From positions 1 to 64,000 of the forward strand of contig CAKJVC010000012.1 of the NCBI GenBank assembly GCA_918026815.1: a stretch of 64,000 bases of DNA, read 5' to 3'. The stretch is from Chalara sp. BL73 (lineage: Eukaryota > Ascomycota > Leotiomycetes > Helotiales). Positions 33,327 to 44,578 of this stretch are shown piece after piece. The notes beneath the pieces are model-generated. The model was not told where the DNA came from, made no database searches, and saw only the letters and a list, made by a program, of their open reading frames with translations. Both the position numbers and the translations under genes were made by a program. Each line of letters starts with the position of its first letter. The stretch's first letter is position 1.

Positions 33327-35579
33327 TCAACTACCCAAGACGACAACAGCATCAATCACTGCTGTCGTTCCATTCTTGACAGATTCTATCGCCCTCGTCA
33401 AAACATCCTCGAGGTCACTCGCCTTGGCCACTTTCTCTGCAAACAGCTGGCCTCCCGCTGCAGCTTTAGCAATGCCTGCATAGTCAGGGACTGGCGCGAA
33501 TGAGATGTTCAATTCCTCATTGGTGGCTTTGGATCCAAGCCCTTCAGGATGCACCAGTAGGAGAGATTTCTTTGGGGCATTCCAGCCTGTGCTTGTCAGT
33601 AAACATCACGAGGTTGCGGTTTCGACGAACCTTTATTATTCAGAACGATGGTCAGAACCGGAATCTTGTATCGTTGAGAAATCCAGTAGACGCTCCCCGG
33701 CACAGAGAAGAGAAAGGTGCCGTCACCAACAATCTGAACTACAAACTTGCCCTTCCCAGCACCATTTTCTGCTTCAGTGGCTAGTTTGATGCCAAGTGCT
33801 CCTCCACCGGACCAACCCAAGCCCCCTCCTCCGCAATTGATCCATGATCCAGGAATTGTTGCTTGAATGTTGTCTCCCACGAAGAATGTATTTGTCACGG
33901 CTTCGATAGCGAATATTGAGTCCTGCGGTACGAGCTTCCTCAATGTCCGGCACAAATGTCCGGTTCCGAATGAACCATCTTCTTTTGGCTTTGCAGCTTC
34001 AGTAATGGCAGCCAGTCGAGAAGCATGCGATTCTGCCAGTGCATCCCATTTCTGCGAGAATGTCTCAGCTCCTAGTTGTTTGCTTAGATCGGAATTCGTT
34101 ATATGCCTGACAAGCTGTGCTATGGATGTGTAACTATCTGCACGATATCTACCAATCGCTGGGATATAGAAGACAGGCATTTGCTGTTTCAATGGGTCAA
34201 CATCAATGTGGAAGATTTTGGCGGACTTCGAGGGACGACATTGGGTAGGAATCCAAGGCACATCGCAATCGAGCACGATGATTACATCTGCTGTCTCGAT
34301 AGCTTTCTCTATGCCGAATCTCAGACCGAGCCATGCACGATGATCAGCAGGGAAACACATATCGGAACCTCCAGTGTCCAGAACTCTAAGACCTTTCACT
34401 GTGTCTGCGAGCTGGACGAGAGCAGGTACTGTTGCATGATTTCTCCCGCTGTAACCCGTGATTACCAAAGGCTCTTTGGCTCCTACGAGAGCTTCAGAGA
34501 TGGTAGCTACTGCGCTCTCTGAAAGTGCTGCCGGCTCGACCGGGTCTGTTAATTTGTCAGTACTGTATCCTTCCCTGCTCTGCTTAGTCTCGGAGACTTT
34601 GTCACATACTCCAATGCGCCTGTTCAAGCCCATACGATTCCAGATCCTCCTCCATGACCTCTCTCGCACCACACAGATAGACTGGCCCGGCTGGATCACT
34701 ACACGCAAACTGTAATGCTCGGTTGACCATTTGCTTAATATTCTTTCCAGATTTGATTTCTGCCGCATATCGACAATACTGGGCGACGATCTGTTTCTGG
34801 TCTGGCACATCTTGGATCCAGTGAATGTACTCAGTTCGGGAGCCTCGCATCTCTCCTTCTATTGTGAAGGGACTTATGCCAGCGAATATGAGAACGGGTG
34901 CTCGTCCCGTGCTTGCATTGTGAACCGCTGCTCCGAGACCTTGAGTTCCTACGTCTACATGCACAACTAGGAAGGTCAGTCACAGGCTGTGTTAAGATAT
35001 TGTTCTGAAAGACTTACTAACGCATTGTGGTTTTCGGGTCAGCCGAGCATATCCGTCTGCCATCGAGAGCGCAACCATCTCATTGGGGCAAGTAATGATT
35101 CTTCTCTTGTCAGCTTCTTTGAACTACAGTCTATGAAATTTCTGCTCTCTTACTTTGGAAATTGGCCTTTCTTCTCATTTTGGCCCTTGACTATAGCCTC
35201 AATAATGGAAGGGTGGTCAGAGCCCAAATTCACGAAACAATGCGTGACTCCTGCCTGTGAACGTCGTTGGTTATCTTCTGGTAGAGTAAATTTCCTCAGA
35301 AGTAACTCACCTCCCAGAGGGCTTCAAAAAATGCAAACGATGCTCTATGTTGAGTTAGAAACCGTACATGATTGAGCACGAATGAAGAGATCAGAAACGT
35401 TTCTCAGAATAAAGAGAAGTGGTTATTTAAACTCGACTCTATATCTTCATGGGGCCATTTCTTGAGATATCCTGAAAACCAACACCATCTATCGCCGAAG
35501 CAGGACCCCCATTTATATCTCCTCGTTATCACTGCGCTGTGGGAGGAAGGAACAGTGAGAAGAGCACTCACGTATACAT
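33327..35579 (-). CDS. Thiamine-pyrophosphate-dependent enzyme, acetolactate synthase / benzoylformate decarboxylase-like
   Basis: Three-domain TPP enzyme of the acetohydroxyacid synthase superfamily. Seven exons: 35579-35572, 35344-35311, 35254-35154, 35103-35018, 34966-34610, 34545-33631 and 33586-33327; 586 aa with all phases consistent. Exon 1 is only 8 nt and, after a 227-bp intron, gives MYTASFAFFEALWEAGVTH. The catalytic Glu is Glu56 in TCPNEMVALSMADGY. The TPP/Mg motif runs from GDGTFLFSVPG to TIVLNN. No mitochondrial presequence is seen, so this is not the standard valine/isoleucine-pathway ILV2. It is likely one of the cytosolic fungal paralogues annotated as acetolactate synthase- or mdlC-like. 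The substrate is unknown. Confidence 0.88.
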
Positions 35580-36094
35580 CTCGTCCCTGCTGCTCACTCT
35601 CAAAATTCTCAACAATCTTAAACTATTTCCAAGAATCTCAGCGTTCCCCGGATTTGCTTGAGTTCTTCAAGAATTTTTTGATGTTCTTTCCAAGAAGGAG
35701 GGTCATCTCCCCAGCGGGGTAGCTTCTCCCGATCCGACTGCCGTTGTCGGATCTGGCGGGGTAAGGCGCCACGCGCCTTGTTCGAGAGCTATGAGTCGTC
35801 AAAAGGTGGGCGGATGCGGAAATCTTCCGCCGGGTATGTGGTCTGGGATGGGCTAGGACTACCCGAGCGGGCCGTGCGGGAAAGACCAGCCCTCAAGCAC
35901 ACTCTCGGATTACAATTTAGGTTTTCTAAGAACCAGGCGAGAAAGAGCCAAAGTAGGTATATGCTCGAAGTGGGCTTTGTAATGGACTCTCTACTTTCAA
36001 ACGTTGCGAGTGAAAATGAATTTCTTAAGAGGTTGCCCCAGAGTCGTCGGACTAGATTGGACTTAAAACGTACTATGCTAAAAATTAAATGTTA
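35580..36094. other. Intergenic with short hairpin
   Basis: About 515 bp between two minus-strand genes. It contains a perfect 8-bp inverted repeat with a 7-nt loop at 35731-35753 (GATCCGAC...GTCGGATC) beside CCCC-AGC-GGGG at about 35709-35719. These may fold in the 5' leader of the TPP gene or in the 3' end of a small repeat. No gene. Confidence 0.4.
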
Positions 36095-37943
36095 TTATAC
36101 AAGCGTGATCCGACCCAGTGATAGACCCGCCATCCGTTCGCCATCCATATATCCATGGACATAGCAAGCACCCACTACAGCGTGTTTGACCGAGCTTTTC
36201 GCTTGTCCGCCACCACATCGCCTTATTACAAGCGGAACGCTCAACCCCTTCACAACGGCAACCTCATCCCCGGCTGTAGCCATTGCAGGAAAGAGCCCGG
36301 CGCAGCCAGCCGCAACACCGAAGCTTCGTCTTTCAGCAAGAGTCCAGATGGTGTCCAGAATTACTTGAGCGCAATCCCATGTGTCGTACTCTTCGCTGGT
36401 TCTCTTTCCTGAGGAGAATATGAGTTGCCTGAGCCACTTTGCTTCGGTATCTTCTGGTCCGTTGATCCAATCCTTAAGTATTGGCAGGGTCTTCTGGTAA
36501 CGGAGCAGCGTCTCGGAGGAACTATCCGGGCTTGTGGGAATGCCGTCTTTGCCGAGATGGGAGATGTTGCCTATTAGGGTCCTCCATACATCTGCCTCAA
36601 CCAGACCGGCATGCCCACGGCCCGAGTTGTATTGTTTTACGAAGCCGAAGGCATTCCTGATCCGTACCCGTAGCTCTTCCATTGACCCGATGCTTGTTAT
36701 GTGATCCCCTAACATTTGCACCGAACCGACGACCGTAGCATAGACCACCATTGCATTCGACTGGCTTCGAAGTCGACATCTGCTTTCCAGCTCCCAGATG
36801 CGTTGTAAATATAGATATGCGGCGCCCAGCGCTCAAGTGATGCCCCCTTTTGGAGAGTGTTGAAGTCTGGCACCCATGTTGGAAGCTTAGGATTCCCTTG
36901 TTGTGCGATGCCGGCGTTCTCCAAAAGGTCAAGGCAATTCTTCTTGAAATACAGATAACGCGTTGTATCAGTATAGATGCTCTCCACAGGCTTTCCATAA
37001 TCAGGCGCTAGCACCGCGCTGCCGATACCGCTAGCCATACCATACAGACCATATATCTGATCCTTGGGATTTGTCGCCTGGAACGAAAATCCAACAAGCT
37101 GTAGTGCGGAAGTCAGGTCCAGCTTGTCACGCTTCAGCCAGTTTTGCGCCTTTTGTACACGGATGTAATATGTTTGAGCGGGACTTGATCCTCCGAAGAC
37201 AGCGGTCGACGTTCGGGAAAGCAAACGCAACCTCGAAAGATGATCCATGATGCTTTCGAAGTCCTCCCATTCGAACCACTTCGCGCCACACATGAACGAG
37301 ACCGGATGTGTAGCAAGCACAACTTCCTGGACGACCCAGATACGTGTGAACCATGGGTGGCTTAGAAGCTTACCCAGGGCCAGCCAGGACGGATCTTGAG
37401 CTAAGGGCCGCTCTCCAGAAAGTCCAGCTTCGATCTCCTTTGCTGAACGGATATATGGTAGTTCTATTTTGAGCTTGCGGATGAGATCGATGGCTAGTCC
37501 ACTATCAATTGTGGCTTTGCCCAGCCAGATGTGGACGGCATTAGCCCATTGGTAGATCTTGCCCATGAGGCTGACTTGTGAAGCTCTCTCGACTGGGTCT
37601 TTCTGATTAATACAGATGGCGTCGATCCATAACCATTCGTCGGAAACAGTTGCTCCTTGTCTCTTCAAGTTGACTCTTAGTTGTGAAACTAGGTCAATGA
37701 CCGATTATGTCATAAGAGCAGCCTTTCCATCAATACAGATGGGCTTGTCCATCGTGGGGTTTCCCTAGACATCAGACATGGCTCAAAAGCTGTAGCGGTC
37801 CGGGTCTTCGAGACCGATAACTTTTGAGATACATTGTCTCTGCCATGGCGATCGTCAAAAGGCAGAATCCTTAAAATTCTAATATGGTCGGGTGGTAAAG
37901 GCGTGTATCTGTACCCATCTTTTGGGGACATGTTAAAATACAT
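36095..37943 (-). pseudogene. Heterokaryon-incompatibility (HET) domain gene, decayed
   Basis: The N-terminal part (about 37943-37830) reads GYRYTPLPPDHIRILRILPF, as in HET proteins. The HET core continues in a different frame: LEDPDRYS, GNPTMDKPICIDGKAAL, then WLWIDAICINQ and SHPWFTRIWVVQEVVLA (37700-37320). Within that core there is a TGA just before AMSDV, a TAG where Trp of the YVWG-type motif should be, and a TAA after KAALMT. Near 36750 the frame shifts again: ...ASRMQW in one frame, VVYATVVGSVQMLGDHI in the next, continuing to ALSLGRITLV-like at 36095. At least two frameshifts and three stops make it a pseudogene. TAG and TAA both fit CpA-to-TpA changes, as in RIP. Confidence 0.82.
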
Positions 37944-38696
37944 TGGCTACCAGTGGAAAACACGGAAAGAAAAGGAGAAAGGAGAAGTAAATAATCGCAG
38001 GTACTATATGTGAAATGATTCCACCACACTCCTCCTACCCATGATGACATCCTAAAGACCTAGCTTTATCGTGTCTCAAGATGGTCCTGGAGCTCCAGGT
38101 AGCAGGCCGACCTCCTCTGGCCAGTTGGAAGATATTATTAGCTAGCGAATGAAAGAAATCAGAGCACTGACCAGGGCGGTTAGGGTCCCGCTAGTTATTT
38201 TCTGTGAAACTTTACCAACAAGACATTGCTATCTGGAGCTGCAGCAGAACAAGTGTCAAGCGACCATAGACCAGAATGAGCAAAACCTTAATTCATGACC
38301 AGGAGAAAGAAGTTTACGAGGAAGACGGGCATAGCCGGGGTTGGGACTGCCCAGAAGTGGGGTATTTCATTGAGCTAAGCCTAAAGTGAAAGAGCACCAA
38401 ATGAAATGGACGCCTATGTAATTGAGGTAAGGACTGTATTATAGAAACAGCTATTGCCTAGGTTGAACAAATTGATATTTTTTCTCCATTTCTCTTTTCT
38501 TGGACATCAAATGTGTTAAGCTCCATCATACATTAAACTGTAGCAGACATTCCCACGCATGAGCGAACTCGCAATCACAAACCATTCTGAGATTAAAGAC
38601 ATTCATCAATGACACCAGAAGTAGAAGGAAATACATGATATAACAAATGCCCCAAGAGAGAGAAAAAAGAAGAAGAAAAAATCACAAGCCAAGATC
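37944..38696. other. Intergenic, no supported gene
   Basis: About 750 bp between the HET pseudogene and the Arg/Pro-rich protein. No ORF of interest and no repeats seen. Confidence 0.5.
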
Positions 38697-39668
38697 TTAT
38701 GCCCATCGATAAACGTCTGGTGGATAACCCAAGCTCAGCCTACGCTCCCCAACCCCAATAGAGAATCGTCGCTTAGGCATCTGTCTCTCTCTCAATCTCT
38801 GCTGCATAAGTTCGGTATCCGTGGGATCAAGTTCTCTTGAAGCCCTCCGAGGGTCCAAGGTCATTCTGTCCATCATGTTTGGTAGCGTCTGTGCATTGGT
38901 AACCACGGGCCGGGTAGATGGCCTCACAGTTGGACGGGCGCTATTGGTTACTGGAACTGCGGTGCGAGAGTTGATGATTCTGTTATGGTCTGCAATGCGC
39001 TGAGCCCGTCGCACTTCAGCGTCTTGCTCAGCTGCGCGTCTAGCCTGTCGTTCCTCCCTGCTCTCGAACACCTCATGCTCTCTATCAGCGCGTGGCTCAA
39101 AGGTTGGCCGAATGTATGCGGGAGTTTCCCGTCTTGGTATTTGAGTGGTGGTAGGGATAGAAATCGGGCCAGGGCGAGTCCGATCACCAACTACCGCCCC
39201 AAATGAAGGAGTTCGGGGGCGCTGAGGATGAATGGTTCGTTCATCCACGATGATGGGTCGGCTAACTGGGCGCCTGTAGCTCGGTGGAGAGGATGGAGGA
39301 GTGAAGTGTTGTGGAAAAGACTGAGGAGGTGTACGTGGAGTTGGAGGAGCGTCAACGATGATGATGCGCTCTTTCCGGTGTTGGCGTGTTGCCTTGAGCG
39401 AGTCTCTGCTGTGTCTTCGCCGGTGACGGCCACTGTCTTCTGATGCTGCAGGGGACTCGGTACGATGGGAACCTCCTGAAGATCGAGGAGGTGTATTGGG
39501 ATAGATTGGGTTGTTTAGCCGCGTAGTCCCAATTTTCCTGTAGTGTGTCATATGAGAATGACTTGGGCATGGTCGATCTGGGCGACCATTAATGCAAAGA
39601 GACCGCTCGGTGTATTCGATCTCGTTCCCGTCTGGGTAACGGTCGATATAGATGTTGGTGACACACAT
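38697..39668 (-). CDS. Conserved fungal low-complexity protein, unknown function
   Basis: Single exon, 323 aa. The N-terminus MCVTNIYIDRYPDGNEIEYT followed by a Cys-containing CINGRPDRPCPSH resembles a short conserved head seen in many filamentous-ascomycete hypothetical proteins. After that the chain is rich in Pro, Arg and Ser: a basic GRHRRRHSRDSLKA tract, PPTPRTPPQSFP and repeated RP/TP motifs. Next comes a charged helical stretch (REERQARRAAEQDAEVRRAQ) and a tail with KRRFSIGVGERRLSLGYPPD. No signal peptide or membrane helix. It is probably intrinsically disordered. I cannot assign a function. Confidence 0.75.
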   Translation of the reverse strand: MCVTNIYIDRYPDGNEIEYTERSLCINGRPDRPCPSHSHMTHYRKIGTTRLNNPIYPNTPPRSSGGSHRTESPAASEDSGRHRRRHSRDSLKATRQHRKERIIIVDAPPTPRTPPQSFPQHFTPPSSPPSYRRPVSRPIIVDERTIHPQRPRTPSFGAVVGDRTRPGPISIPTTTQIPRRETPAYIRPTFEPRADREHEVFESREERQARRAAEQDAEVRRAQRIADHNRIINSRTAVPVTNSARPTVRPSTRPVVTNAQTLPNMMDRMTLDPRRASRELDPTDTELMQQRLRERQMPKRRFSIGVGERRLSLGYPPDVYRWA

Positions 39669-42600
39669 GGTGAAGGCGGAAGATTCTCTGCTAGATTGAT
39701 TTGGCGTAAACGTATATCGATTTCGTCTGGTGTTCAGATCGGTGGATGTGTTTGTATAACTCTTTTTTGGAAAGAGTGGTGCTCTGTGGTTGATATAGAG
39801 GTATCTTAGCTGGATATCTCAACGAGTGAGTGTCAGTCTCCGATGTCTGGGACAAATAATAAGCGCACTCCTGGGTCGATGTGGTGTCTCAAAGACATGG
39901 AGTCGACATGTGGAAAGAAGTGTTGGTATAGTTGACGGGAATTGGGGTGGGGATGATGTACTGATCTAAGTCGAGGAGGAGGCTGAAGTGAGAAGGAAGG
40001 CGGATCCTGATATGCAAATCTGATGTCTGAGTAATGCGCAATATAGGATCAATCAATGCTTCGGGGGGCAGTAGACCTGATGGAAGGATTGATGCCAGAT
40101 ATATAACAAGCGGAAAGGAGAATTGACAAGATGGAGGGAATTTGTTGAATTAAGTATTCTCCAATGGGGTCTGGTGAGTGAGTCCTGTCTGCCTAGTTTC
40201 TCGATATGTAAGTGGTTCTGTCCGGATGACTACCAGGGGACAGTACCAGGGTTCACCCGCAGGGCCCACTCCCCAAATATTTGGGGTCGGGAAAGAGAAC
40301 CACAGGACACCCAGTTTAGTGATGGCTGAAGGGTGATCTGATTCGATCATGGTGTCGGTCAAGCCACTTTACACTGAACCCATCCCTGGGAAATTCAATG
40401 GCCTGCCACCCACAGCCCTCCTGGGCTGAGTCGAAAGCCACACTTTGCTCTCCCCCCCCAGCACAGGAACCAGGTGGAAGAGACCGACCGGCATCAGACA
40501 CCGAAAAAAAAGGAGGCAGCGCGTCCTGTACCTTTGGGGAGGATAGGATGTTGAAACGAACTCCTTCCCAGTGCTATTGAGATGGCAGGAATACCCAAAT
40601 GCCTGTCTTAAAGCGTCAACCGGTCCTGAAAATGGGTTGTTGGTGTTTAGGTTAGCGTCCCGCCATCGCCAAAGACTGCCTCACTGCCTGTTGATGGCGA
40701 ATACACAAATAGATACGGTCGAGCAACAAACATCATTGTCCCTTCGCGGGTCCTCCCAGTCTATCGGGAGGATGCGCAATTGAGTTGGCTTCGTTTGGTT
40801 TACCGGTTGTTAACATGTATCTGTACCGATTACTCGATACCCTTACTCTGGCACGACCGATGGCTGCATGTCGCTGGTGGCTGCATGTTTCATATACCCA
40901 AATGTTAATTGCTTCACATGGCGGGTCGTTTGCTGGCCACTAAGCCGCCCAAAAGATTCTCTAGATGCGACAAACTCAAGGACGCAGATTCGGCCAGCGC
41001 CTCGCTAGTAATTTCCATCAATCTGGGTAGGCCATCGTTGGTGTGTTGATTCTTCAGCCCTGAATGGCGTCTATCCCGCCAAATAGGCTACTGCAAGCAT
41101 TTGCACTGTGCAGGGAGATGACGATGCGTTTTAGAGGGGGTGGATACTCGACTACTGTACAGTATCTCGTTGAAGGGTGGTTTCTGGTGTTGTGCTCCAG
41201 TACGTGAATATACCGGGTGATACAGGAGTGTTGCTAAGCCCCCGCTAGCCCCTGTTGAGACAGCGACAAGCGAGACAACAGCAGCACGGACTGCACTGCC
41301 ATTCCACCACCATCATTCCTGCTTCCTCCTTGGCCCAAAGCTTTCAATTCCTCCCATACAGGATATGCTCTCCTGAGCCACTTTCTTCTCCTGCTGCGAA
41401 CCACCGCTGCCGCAGTAGCTCCCGCCATGCTTGCATAGGAAATTTGATCGTGTTTCTTGCATTGTAAGCAAATGTATGTGTACGGCATGTTGACTGGGAG
41501 GAATCTCATTTGCCGCGCTGAGCTGGTGGTGCGGGAAAGGAGACATCCCAGAAGCCTTGTGACGACGGCCATTCGCCCTTCCCATCCAAGACAGTCGATT
41601 CTTCACAGCTTTACGCAGGTACCCATGCTGGACATAACTAACAAATGCGTAATCTAATCCATTCGACTCGAGATTCAATCATGACCGGGTCACTTTCCAG
41701 TATCAAGAAAACCATACTCACTAGACTAGCACCACATGCATACAAGCCACCAGAACCTGTACGAATCAGAGTCGAGGAAGTCTTTCTCAATACGGAGACC
41801 ATCCCACGCACTTCCTGTGACTCGACGGTGTCCACACTTGATTGAATCATCGGTCATCACCTAGATTTTCCCGAAGTCCTACAGTCCAACTCCATGATGC
41901 AATATTTCCAATTACCCAGAGTACAATCGCTTACTGCTTGCCGGATTACATAACTAAGGTGATAGATAGTCGGTGTCGGAACCCGTTGATGCTTGTCGAG
42001 CTGGAGAGGCTCAAGGCTGACTGCTAGGCACTCCCCAGCAGCACACCCCTCCTTAATATTGCTGCTCTTTTTTGATTGGTCATAACACGCCTTCACCTCT
42101 CGATGGCAAGCATTCCTTAAGCCACTATTACCTTACTGAGTTATTTCGCTTAGTATTTATGTCCAGCTAGAGGATGACTACCATCGTGCGGCGCTTTAAG
42201 TGCAACCACTTTTTCTTCATCCTGGTCACGTGTCCCAAAGTCGGACAAAAGTGTGGTTACAATACCAAGCACATTTGCATGGTCAAGTCGATGCTCGGTG
42301 GGAGTGGGGGGAGAATTTTTGCTTAGAGCATGAAACTTCTAGGTGAGCCATTGCATATTCTGGGGTAGATTAGAAAACTGCTGATGGCCGTAGTTGGCCG
42401 TTTGACGATGTGATGTCAAAAACAGTCCCCTTCCCGGTCCCTTTCCCGGTTGCCTTGAATCAATGCTCTTTCTGTAGACCGGTGTCTTGACCGGTGGCTA
42501 TTTATTCTCCGAGAGCTCGATCCTACCGGCAAAGTCGATACACCCATGGCGAGATTAGCTCCATCTGATATCGTCCGCCAGGATAAAGAGACGCTCCGCT

Positions 42601-44578
42601 TCAACGATGCGCATCCTGGTTTGTCAGGCAAGCTACGGATAGAGCTTCGTCCGTTAAATTCACGAAAGCTGCATATCTGTAAGAGGTGTTTCTCTCACCG
42701 GCGGCTTATGCGTTCTGTACGTGAATTCCTACTTCTATTCTCGGTAGTTTCAGATGCCTAGACAGTGAATGTCTAGGCTGCTGAATTTGACCCTGCTCAT
42801 TGTTGGGAAACGTGTCGACTATACGACTCGTAATGTGTAGCTTAGATCCTTGATATAGCAAGTACAACGTAACATGACGAGCAATCCCTGTTGAGGCACC
42901 CAAGGCCATATCTCGGTCATTCGGTGGCCAGATTCCATATACTCTTGGATAGGTTGAGCTCTTACCCTGGACGTCTTCAAGCGAGGGCGTGGGGTAGCAG
43001 AAATCAAAGCCGATCATCTTCTTAATCGAAGCTGGTCACTTGATGTTTTGCCTTGCCATTGCCTTTGAAGTGAGCAAGTTCCAGAGGTTAACCTTGTGTT
43101 GACCTTCTGACAAGCCCACATCCTTCAATATGGCGATACCACCATAAACATTATCAATCTGTACAGTGTTGTCATCATTTCTGTAGGCTTCTATCGCAAA
43201 CATTCACAGAGGTATCTTTCCTTGCTTTATATTTCCAGTTTCTGCCTTTGTTCTTGCTTGTAATCAATATCGGATTCCGTATCACAAATAATGGAAAGCA
43301 GTGGATGTCGGTAGCAGGTGACACGATCAGAAGCTGAGACTAGAATGTGGCAGCCTTAGACTAGAGATCAAAGTTGAGATTGCTTCTCTTCGCACCACTG
43401 AACCCTTCCAAATGCTGCCATCATGATGTCAATATTATACAGAAACCTCGCACTATACCAGCGGTATAATTGACGAGGCCATCTCCTTCAACACTGGCAC
43501 TGACCCAGAACTTAAGTCTCTCACCCTCATTTATATGCAGGCCCTCGTCACCTTTACAAAGAATAACCAGCAGCTCTTCGTAGTTAAGAATTCCATAGGC
43601 TTTTTAGTACGCCACTCAGCCTTGTTCTCAAACAGCATGATAATTTCATTAAGTAAGAGCCGGGTACGTCCTAAGCTGTTCACAAACTTCCTTCCACCCT
43701 GTGGGCCCGTAACTGCAGACTGGCCAAGAAACAGCAACGGAGCCATATCAGCGTTTTATTTTGGTATGCATTTTCTAGAGCCTGGACGCGAGTAAGAGAT
43801 TAAGATCAAGGAGGGCCTTCGAATGGTGATCTGAATGGAGGGTAGGAAGTTGGAGCTGATGCCTTGGTTCAAATTATTACGGCAGTGTGAAGCACGTTGA
43901 TGTAGTGCCTTTGGAATGCTGTCGCTCTGGAGTTGAAGAATAGCGGACCAGTGCACACACAGAAAGCGGTTTCATAAACAACGACGGAAGCGACTATCTG
44001 GCTAGCATTTCCCGAGCTGTCACTTGACTAAGTGCTATCTGGCTATTCTTGGAGCGAACAGTGACAGCGATCGTCGGAAGCGCTGCGGTGGAGTTGCCAA
44101 GATATAATATTGATACAGACCGGCGACATATTATATATCAAGTCAGCTCTTTGTGTCATCTTAGCCCGTCTTCTTAGGCATTAACTAGGCAAGTGAGATC
44201 GAATCTCCAGATATATGATTCAGAGATAAAACTATTGAGATTTGTTTTATTTCACACATTGTTCATAGCCTTACGACAAGTTAAAGCAAATCTGGGTATC
44301 GGAAAATGCTCGCTTATTCGTTGCACCTCCTTTATTCCAGGCACCAGTGGTTGCACCAATTTATAAGCAGGCTTCACAATTTTCCTATCAATGATTGGAG
44401 AGAGGGCTTTGACTGAAGATACCATTAATCCACCTTAGGCAGGTGGGGCTTGAATGCCAACGTCTTCAGACCTCTTGATTTAAAAGAGCCCCAACTTATA
44501 ACCTCGCGGCATGGGGATCATAGACAATGTTATGTGAGCTTGAACTCCCTCCCAGGCCAAAATCGACTATACGCAATA
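39669..44578. other. Gene-poor stretch of about 4.9 kb
   Basis: No ORF exceeds about 120 codons with credible composition. Opposed ORFs at 41234-41678 are simple shadows of each other. A plus-strand reading frame at about 43430-43795 (DEAISFNTGTDPELKSL, then FTKNNQQLFVVKNS) looks protein-like but starts after a stop and has no partner exons; it may be a gene remnant. A perfect 16-bp palindrome, CCCCAAATATTTGGGG, is at 40271-40286. Base composition is normal, so this is not an AT-rich RIP block. Confidence 0.5.

Noticed and set aside
41234..41678. Overlapping 112- and 121-codon minus-strand ORFs
   Set aside because: They share the same DNA in two frames, neither with motifs or bias; likely chance.
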